From NCBI GenBank assembly GCA_964498075.1, contig CAZCGA010000263.1, positions 1-5,133 of the forward strand: a stretch of 5,133 nucleotides of DNA, written 5' to 3'. This document shows, in pieces, positions 1 through 5,133 of the stretch (position 1 is its first letter; each line of letters begins with the position of its first letter). A model generated the notes under the pieces. It was not told the DNA's origin. It was given only the letters and a program-made list of their open reading frames with translations, and made no database searches. Made by a program: the position numbers and the translations under genes. The stretch comes from CAZCGA01 sp964498075 (GTDB lineage: Bacteria > Desulfobacterota > Binatia > HRBIN30).

Positions 1-852
1 GTTGTAGTGCGTCTTCTCGAAGGTCACGAGACTGATCATGTCCCCCCCGCCTTGGTACGGCGGCATGCGCTCGAGCAACGCGGCCTTGCCGTACAGAACG
101 CCGATGCCCGTCGGCCCGAACAGCTTGTGCGCGGAGAAGGCGTAGAAGTCGCAATCGAGTGCGTGCACGTCGACCTTCAGGTGCGGCACCGCCTGTGCCC
201 CGTCGACGAGCACCGGGACGTTCCAGCGGTGCGCCATGTCGATGACCTGCCGGATCGGATTAATCGTACCGAGCGCATTAGAGACGTGCGCAATGGCGAC
301 CAGCTTGGTCCGCTCGTTCAGCAGCTCCTTGTAGACGTCGAGGTACAGCTCGCCGTCGTTGTTGATCGTAATTACACGGAGTTTGGCACCGACCTGCTCG
401 CAGAGGATCTGCCAGGGAACGATGTTGGAGTGGTGTTCCATCGCCGAGATGACGATTTCGTCCCCGGGCTTCAGGACTGTCCGGCCGTAGCTCTGCGCCA
501 CCAGGTTGATGCCCTCCGTCGTGCCGCGCACAAAGATGATTTCGCGATCGTCGGCGGCGTTGAGGAAGGTGCGTGCCGTGCGCCGTGCCGCTTCGTACGC
601 CTGGGTGGCGCGCTCGCTGAGGAAGTGGACGCCGCGGTGGATGTTGGCGTTTTCCGCTGTGTAGTATCGGCTGAGCGTGTCGATCACGACCTGCGGCTTC
701 TGCGTGGTGGCGGCATTGTCCAGATAGACCAGCGGTTTCCCGTGTACGCGCTGCCGCAGGATCGGGAAATCCTCCCGAATCTTTGCCACGTCCAAGCCCG
801 TCGCAGCCTGCGCCGTAGTCTCCGGAACGGGCAGTCGGTACGCAGCTCTCAT
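1..852 (-). CDS. sufS: SufS cysteine desulfurase, N-terminal 284 codons (partial at window edge)
   Basis: This PLP-dependent class V aminotransferase-fold enzyme takes sulfur from L-cysteine, giving alanine and an enzyme persulfide for SUF cluster assembly in the cytoplasm. Reading back from ATG at 852-850 gives an unbroken 284-residue frame. It contains YLDNAATTQKP near residue 50, EHHSN with PLP-stacking His140, VDGAQAV with pyridine-binding Asp217, and SAHKLFGPTG with PLP-lysine Lys243. These match E. coli SufS His123, Asp200 and Lys226 with a constant offset of 17, so this protein has about 17 extra N-terminal residues. The family is about 406-420 residues, so roughly 125 C-terminal residues, including the persulfide cysteine, lie outside the window. 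The start overlaps the sufD stop (ATGA), and GAGGAG sits 5 nt upstream (858-863), so translation is probably coupled. The type II (SufS) group is favoured over IscS by the motifs and by context. Confidence 0.97.
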   Translation of the reverse strand, partial: MRAAYRLPVPETTAQAATGLDVAKIREDFPILRQRVHGKPLVYLDNAATTQKPQVVIDTLSRYYTAENANIHRGVHFLSERATQAYEAARRTARTFLNAADDREIIFVRGTTEGINLVAQSYGRTVLKPGDEIVISAMEHHSNIVPWQILCEQVGAKLRVITINNDGELYLDVYKELLNERTKLVAIAHVSNALGTINPIRQVIDMAHRWNVPVLVDGAQAVPHLKVDVHALDCDFYAFSAHKLFGPTGIGVLYGKAALLERMPPYQGGGDMISLVTFEKTHYN

Positions 853-1698
853 GACGACTCCTCGGCTTCTTCTCTCGCCGGCAGTCTCGTCAGCACGAGC
901 GCCTCGACGCTACGCCGCAGGGGCTCACACCGCAGGCGACTAATCAGCTCGCGCGCAAACGCGTAGGTCAGCATGGCGCGCGCTGCGTCCGTGTCGATGC
1001 CGCGCGTGCGCAAATAGAAGAGCGCGTCGGCGTCGAGCTGCCCAATGGTCGACCCGTGATTGCACTTCACGTCGTCGGCGGAGATTTCGAGCTGCGGCTT
1101 GGTATTGATCTGGGCGTCCGGCGAGAGCAGCAGGTTCTTGTTCGTCTGACGCGCACTGGTCTTCTGCGCGTTCGCCCGTACGCGGATGCGGCCGTTGAAG
1201 ACCCCGGTAGACTTCCCGCCGAGGATGCCCTTGTAGAGTTCCTGGCTGGTGCAGCGGGGCTTGACGTGGTCGATGGTCGTGTGGTTGTCCACGTGGGCAC
1301 GCCCGTTGCCGACAAAAAGGCCGTTCAGCACGCACTCACTGCCCTCGCCGTCCAACACCACGGTGACATCGTTGCGCACCAGACCGCCACTCAAGGAGAA
1401 CGAGTGCAACACGACGTTGCTGGCCCGCTCTTGGTGGACGCTGAGNNNNNNNNNNNNNNNNNNNNNNNNNNNNNNNNNNNNNNNNNNNNNNNNNNNNNNN
1501 NNNNNNNNNNNNNNNNNNNNNNNNNNNNNNNNNNNNNNNNNNNNNCCTCCAGTCTTCCAGCCGCGTCGACGGAAAGCCCAGCTCGGCGAACCGGGCGATT
1601 GCCTGTTTGCGGATACCGTGGACCCAGGCGGGCCCCCGCCTGGCCGGTTCCCGTTCGAGCTCCGCGAACGTCGAGAGATAGGTGTCGCCTGCGTCCAT
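849..1698 (-). CDS. sufD: SufD, SUF scaffold subunit (interrupted by an assembly gap)
   Basis: SufD pairs with SufB on the SufC ATPase in the SufBC2D complex, where clusters are built, and is thought to help iron entry. The gene is seen in two pieces. Before the gap, 51 codons (1698-1546) end in FPSTRLEDWR, the usual SufD N-terminal R-x-E-x-W element. After it, 198 codons (1445-852) cover the C-terminal beta-helix core with NGLFVGNGRAHVDNHT, GKSTGVFNGRI and DVKCNHGSTIG. The His of KCNHG (codon 1058-1056) matches the functionally important His360 of E. coli SufD. The two pieces are in different frames across 100 N. Family length (about 420-450 residues) implies some 170-200 missing residues, so the break is an assembly artefact rather than a mutation. 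The start lies 4 nt after the sufC stop without a clear Shine-Dalgarno sequence, suggesting translational coupling. The stop overlaps sufS. Confidence 0.93.
1446..1545. other. 100-N assembly gap inside sufD
   Basis: Exactly 100 unknown bases, a common placeholder for a gap of unknown size. It is not a multiple of three, and the SufD reading frames on its two sides differ. From the usual SufD length, the real missing sequence is probably about 500-600 bp, so downstream distances in this window are too short by that amount. Confidence 0.95.
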
Positions 1699-1702
1699 TG
1701 CG

Positions 1703-2488
1703 TCACTGCACGGTCGCCGTGGGGGCCGGCTGCGGCGTGCGTGTCACCTCTTGCTCGATCCACCCGTAGCCCTTGGCCTCCAGCGCCAGCGCCAGCTCGC
1801 GATCGCCTGACTTCACAATTCGACCCTCCGACAGGACGTGCACGTGGTCCGGAACGACGTAGTGGAGCAGGCGCTGATAGTGCGTGATCACAATCATCGC
1901 TCGGTCCTTGCTCCGCAATGCATTGACGCCCTTGGCGACTGTCTTCAGCGCGTCAATGTCGAGACCCGAATCGGTCTCGTCGAGGATGGCGAGCTTCGGT
2001 TCCAGCATCGCCATTTGCAGAATCTCGTTCCGCTTCTTCTCACCGCCGGAGAACCCTTCATTCACGGAGCGGTTCAACAGCGCCTGGTCCATGTCGAGGA
2101 CCTTGCCCGTCTCTTTGATCAGGGCAAGGAAATCCATGGCATCTAGCTCTTCGAGACCGCGGTGCGTGCGCACGGCGTTGACCGCCGCCTTCAGGAAATA
2201 GCTGTTGCTGACGCCCGGAATCTCGACGGGGTACTGGAACGCGAGGAAGATCCCCTCCCGCGCGCGGATTTCCGGCGGCATCGTGAGCAGATCCCTGCCC
2301 TGAAATAACACCTTACCTTCGGTGACCTCGTAGGTACTGCGTCCGGCGAGGACGTTGGCGAGCGTGCTCTTGCCGGAGCCGTTCGGTCCCATGACGGCGT
2401 GGACCTCGCCGGCCTTCACCGTCAGATTGAGACCCCGCAGAATCTCCTTGCCGTCAACGCGGACGTGCAGGTCGCTGATCTGTAGCAT
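1703..2488 (-). CDS. sufC: SufC, ABC-type ATPase of the SUF complex
   Basis: SufC is the cytoplasmic ABC-fold ATPase that binds SufB and SufD and drives the shape changes needed for Fe-S cluster assembly; it is not a transporter subunit. The 261-residue frame is complete. It has Walker A GPNGSGKST (34-42), the Q-loop in FQYP (Gln85), the SufC-type signature FSGGEKKR (146-153), Walker B LAILDE (Asp170, Glu171), the D-loop SGLD (174-177) and the H-loop ITHYQR (His203). VEIPGVSN and EGFSGGEKKRNE are typical of SufC rather than of transport ATPases. A Pro/Ala/Thr-rich tail after about residue 250 makes it slightly longer than E. coli SufC (248). The start at 2488 is preceded by AAGAAGGG with 6 nt spacing, 36 nt after the sufB stop. 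The stop is 4 nt before the sufD start. Confidence 0.98.
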   Translation of the reverse strand: MLQISDLHVRVDGKEILRGLNLTVKAGEVHAVMGPNGSGKSTLANVLAGRSTYEVTEGKVLFQGRDLLTMPPEIRAREGIFLAFQYPVEIPGVSNSYFLKAAVNAVRTHRGLEELDAMDFLALIKETGKVLDMDQALLNRSVNEGFSGGEKKRNEILQMAMLEPKLAILDETDSGLDIDALKTVAKGVNALRSKDRAMIVITHYQRLLHYVVPDHVHVLSEGRIVKSGDRELALALEAKGYGWIEQEVTRTPQPAPTATVQ

Positions 2489-2524
2489 GGTGTGCCCTTC
2501 TTGCCGCAGGCGGGTTTCAGCCGC

Positions 2525-3994
<1,470 letters not shown>

Positions 3995-3995
<1 letters not shown>

Positions 3996-4459
3996 CACGT
4001 CCTCCTTGTCACCAATGCGAGCCGGCCGACGTTGTCTGTGCGGCTCGCGGTCGGCAGTGGTCGGGTCATGTCTGCTAGGGTGAGGTTCTCAAGCGCCTGC
4101 CGCACGGCCTGGTTGATCCGCCGCCAGTTGCTGCGTACCGGACACACCGGTTCCAACTCGCAGAGGCCCGGCGCCTTGGCGCTGCACTCGGTCATCGCGA
4201 TCGGTCCCTCGATCACACTGATGATCTCGGCGATGGAGATCTCCTGCGGTTGGCGCGCCAGGCTGTAGCCACCGGTCACGCCGCGATGCGAGACCAGCAA
4301 CCCTCCGCGCGAAAGTGCCTTCAGTACCTTGCAAACCGTTGGGAGGCTGATGTGGGCTTGGGCAGCTAAGTCGCGGGCGGCGCGCACCTGTTCCGCGTCC
4401 CCTGCAAAGTACGCGAGCAGAACGATGGCGTAATCGGTGAGCTTGGCGATCCGGATCAT
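3995..4459 (-). CDS. Rrf2-family SUF operon regulator (Fe-S-sensing type)
   Basis: This is a 154-residue winged-helix DNA-binding protein of the Rrf2 family, which includes IscR, NsrR and the SUF regulators of proteobacteria. The start MIRIAKLTDYAIVLL is the conserved family N-terminus. The recognition helix region ISLPTVCKVLKALSRGGLLVSHRGVTGGYSLAR spans about 37-69. Three cysteines, Cys92, Cys100 and Cys106, fall where IscR carries its [2Fe-2S] ligands (Cys92, Cys98, Cys104), followed by PVRSNWRRIN. The protein therefore probably binds a cluster and reports Fe-S status, repressing or tuning its own operon. It is the first gene and is coupled to sufB by a TGATG overlap. No clear Shine-Dalgarno sequence precedes the start; the start is chosen by family conservation. 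The C-terminal 20 or so residues are not recognisable. It closely resembles the proteobacterial 'SUF system regulator' group and is not the cyanobacterial SufR. Confidence 0.93.
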
Positions 4460-4473
4460 TGTGAGCCAATAGC

Positions 4474-4502
4474 TAAATAGTACCTTATCGGTCCTATTTC
4501 AA
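4474..4502 (-). promoter_or_regulatory. Possible sigma-70-type promoter of the suf operon
   Basis: On the minus strand TTGAAA (4502-4497) and TATTTA (4479-4474) are separated by 17 bp. The -35 is good and the -10 is weak (TACTAT, overlapping at 4482-4477, matches better but leaves a 14-bp spacer). Initiation would fall about 8 nt before the regulator ATG, giving a very short leader. The inverted repeat lies between and over these elements, as expected for a repressor site. Confidence 0.4.
4475..4499. promoter_or_regulatory. Putative operator: 25-bp inverted repeat before the SUF regulator
   Basis: On the plus strand the arms are AAATAGTACC (4475-4484) and GGTCCTATTT (4490-4499) around a 5-bp spacer TTATC. 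One arm matches the reverse complement of the other at 9 of 10 positions. The 25-bp length and A/T-rich outer ends resemble IscR-type sites, although the sequence is not the E. coli IscR consensus. It ends 15 nt before the regulator start and covers the likely promoter, so self-regulation by the Rrf2 protein is the simplest reading. This is inference from position and symmetry. Confidence 0.6.
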
Positions 4503-4517
4503 CCTGCAGCCCGGTGC

Positions 4518-4604
4518 CTGCGGGTACGCAAAGAAATCGAGCGCATTCGGCGCGAGCCGGTGAGCGACGATGAGCTGACCGAGGCCAAGCGCTACCTCAC
4601 CGGG
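4518..4604 (+). pseudogene. Remnant of an M16 (insulinase-like) zinc peptidase, C-terminal domain piece
   Basis: The plus frame at 4518-4604 reads in part RKEIERIRREPVSDDEL followed by TEAKRYLTG. This is the characteristic helix and turn of M16-family peptidase C-terminal domains, where a 'pv-t/s-d/e-E-L-x-x-A-K-x-Y-L-x-G' pattern is common. Only about 29 codons match. The frame is closed by a TAG at 4470-4472, has no upstream ATG, and downstream loses any M16 resemblance before stopping just after 4720. The zinc-binding HxxEH motif belongs to the other end of such proteins and is absent. It is most simply a broken leftover of a neighbouring gene lost by deletion. A chance match is possible, but the spacing of the conserved residues makes that less likely. 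Confidence 0.55.
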
Positions 4605-4720
4605 CTCGCGGCCCTCAGAAGTCGCGCAGCGGGACGTTCGGCCAAGCCTTACGCGCCGGATTCACCGCGGGCCAGGAGGAGTTGCCCGCTCCGCTCTGAC
4701 TCGGCTACAGGTGGACCTCC

Positions 4721-5133
4721 ATGAAGTGTCCATCGTGCGCCCACGACAACCGCGAGTCAGCCAAGTTCTGCGACGGGTGCGGCGCGCCTGTGGCTCCGGT
4801 GTGCTTGAGTTGCGCGGTTACGCTCCGGCCGGGCGCGCGCTTCTGCGACGAGTGCGGTCAGTCGGTCACAAGCGTGTCGGCTGACCCGATCGGCGCACCG
4901 GCGGACTGGCGCACTGGCTCACCAGCCTCCTACACCCCCAAACACCTCGCCGACAAGATCCTGCAATCGAAGTCCGCGCTCGAAGCCTGCCCTGAGCCCA
5001 GTCGAAGGGGCGAGCGCAAGCAGGTGACCGTGCTGTTCGCCGACATCAAGGGCGATGGAGCTGGCGGAGCAAGTCGATCCCGAGGAGTGGCACAAGATCC
5101 TTGATCGCTTCTTTCAGATCCTCACCGACGGTG
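4721..5133 (+). CDS. Double zinc ribbon plus class III adenylate/guanylate cyclase protein, 5' part, frameshifted
   Basis: The N-terminus carries two zinc ribbons: Cys3-x2-Cys6-x10-Cys17-x2-Cys20 and Cys28-x2-Cys31-x10-Cys42-x2-Cys45. A linker with SYTPKHLADKIL follows, then GERKQVTVLFADIKG, the start of a class III nucleotide cyclase catalytic domain, with Asp108 as the likely first metal ligand. Proteins of this layout are usually long, often with AAA-ATPase and TPR regions after the cyclase, and are presumed signalling proteins; the substrate cannot be told here. The frame breaks after GGC at 5053. Reading on from ATG at 5055 gives MELAEQVDPEEWHKILDRFF, the expected continuation of KGS-MEL, so two bases appear to be missing. 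In the original frame the protein would stop at 5104. Residues 89-96 (ACPEPSRR) are an insertion from a repeat. AGGTGG about 6 nt before the ATG is a modest ribosome binding site. The gene is divergent from suf with no evident functional link. Confidence 0.85.
4985..5008 (+). repeat. 24-bp in-frame insertion of a dispersed-repeat-like sequence
   Basis: The 20-bp core CCCTGAGCCCAGTCGAAGGG (4990-5009) is an imperfect palindrome of a type, 'CTGAGC...GTCGAAGG', that I recall as scattered in many copies through some bacterial and metagenomic genomes. In related cyclases SALE is followed directly by GERKQ; here ACPEPSRR lies between. The six bases TCGAAG occur at both edges (4980-4985 and 5002-5007), which could be a target duplication or part of the repeat. 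Only one copy is present in this window. Confidence 0.55.

Noticed and set aside
7..966. Long plus-strand open frame (319 codons) across the sufS region
   Set aside because: It is antisense to an unmistakable SufS frame with all catalytic residues; its translation is Arg/Val/Asp-rich with no recognisable domain, as expected of a shadow frame in GC-rich DNA.
1056..1887. Plus-strand frames running through the 100-N gap
   Set aside because: They are kept open only because N bases cannot give stops, and they oppose sufD and sufC.
2489..2524. Short GC-rich possible hairpin (CCGCCTGCGG) in the sufB-sufC spacer
   Set aside because: The stem would be only about three base pairs with no T-tract, so it is not credible as a terminator or attenuator.
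4458..4466. ATTGTGAGC, resembling half of the lac operator
   Set aside because: It overlaps the regulator start codon, has no matching second half and no LacI-type gene nearby; a chance match.
4605..4720. Possible promoter or small gene upstream of the zinc-ribbon cyclase
   Set aside because: No convincing -35/-10 pair and no frame with recognisable content; only the AGGTGG ribosome site just before 4721 can be supported.

Overview
The window is GC-rich bacterial DNA from a draft, probably metagenomic, scaffold: it contains two runs of N, and no phage, plasmid or transposase genes are visible. Most of it is one minus-strand operon for iron-sulfur cluster assembly (SUF). In transcription order it reads: an Rrf2-family SUF regulator (4459-3995), sufB (3995-2525), sufC (2488-1703), sufD (1698-849) and the first 284 codons of sufS, which runs off the left edge. 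The genes are tightly packed. The regulator stop and sufB start share one base, sufC follows sufB after 36 nt, sufD follows sufC after 4 nt, and sufS overlaps sufD by 4 nt. SufS would supply sulfur from cysteine, SufB-SufC-SufD would form the ATP-driven scaffold, and the regulator would tie expression to Fe-S demand.

Both N runs lie inside suf genes and neither has a true length. The 10-N run in sufB can be removed completely: its flanks share the three bases GAT, and merging them restores one continuous SufB of 485 residues. The 100-N run in sufD replaces what family length suggests is about 500-600 bp of missing sequence.

The only regulatory region lies at 4460-4720, between the divergent regulator and a plus-strand gene. 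Next to the regulator start is a 25-bp inverted repeat (4475-4499, arms 9/10 matched). It overlaps a possible -35/-10 pair and has the size of an Rrf2/IscR-type operator. Beyond it, 4518-4604 codes in the plus direction for a short piece of an M16 (insulinase-like) zinc peptidase, which looks like a gene remnant. At 4605-4720 I see no gene, clear promoter or terminator, apart from a modest ribosome binding site just before 4721.

On the right, from 4721, a plus-strand gene starts a double-zinc-ribbon protein leading into a class III nucleotide cyclase domain. It is cut by the window edge, carries an in-frame 24-bp insertion resembling a dispersed genomic repeat, and has an apparent 2-nt deletion that shifts the frame at about 5053.

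The organism cannot be named. A regulator-sufBCDS order with a proteobacterial-type SUF regulator and a zinc-ribbon cyclase would fit an uncultured Gram-negative such as a deltaproteobacterium-like, Rokubacteria-like or NC10-like lineage, but this is a weak inference. I did not find a new biological system. The most useful leads are the putative SUF operator, the repeat insertion in the cyclase, and the sequence repairs.
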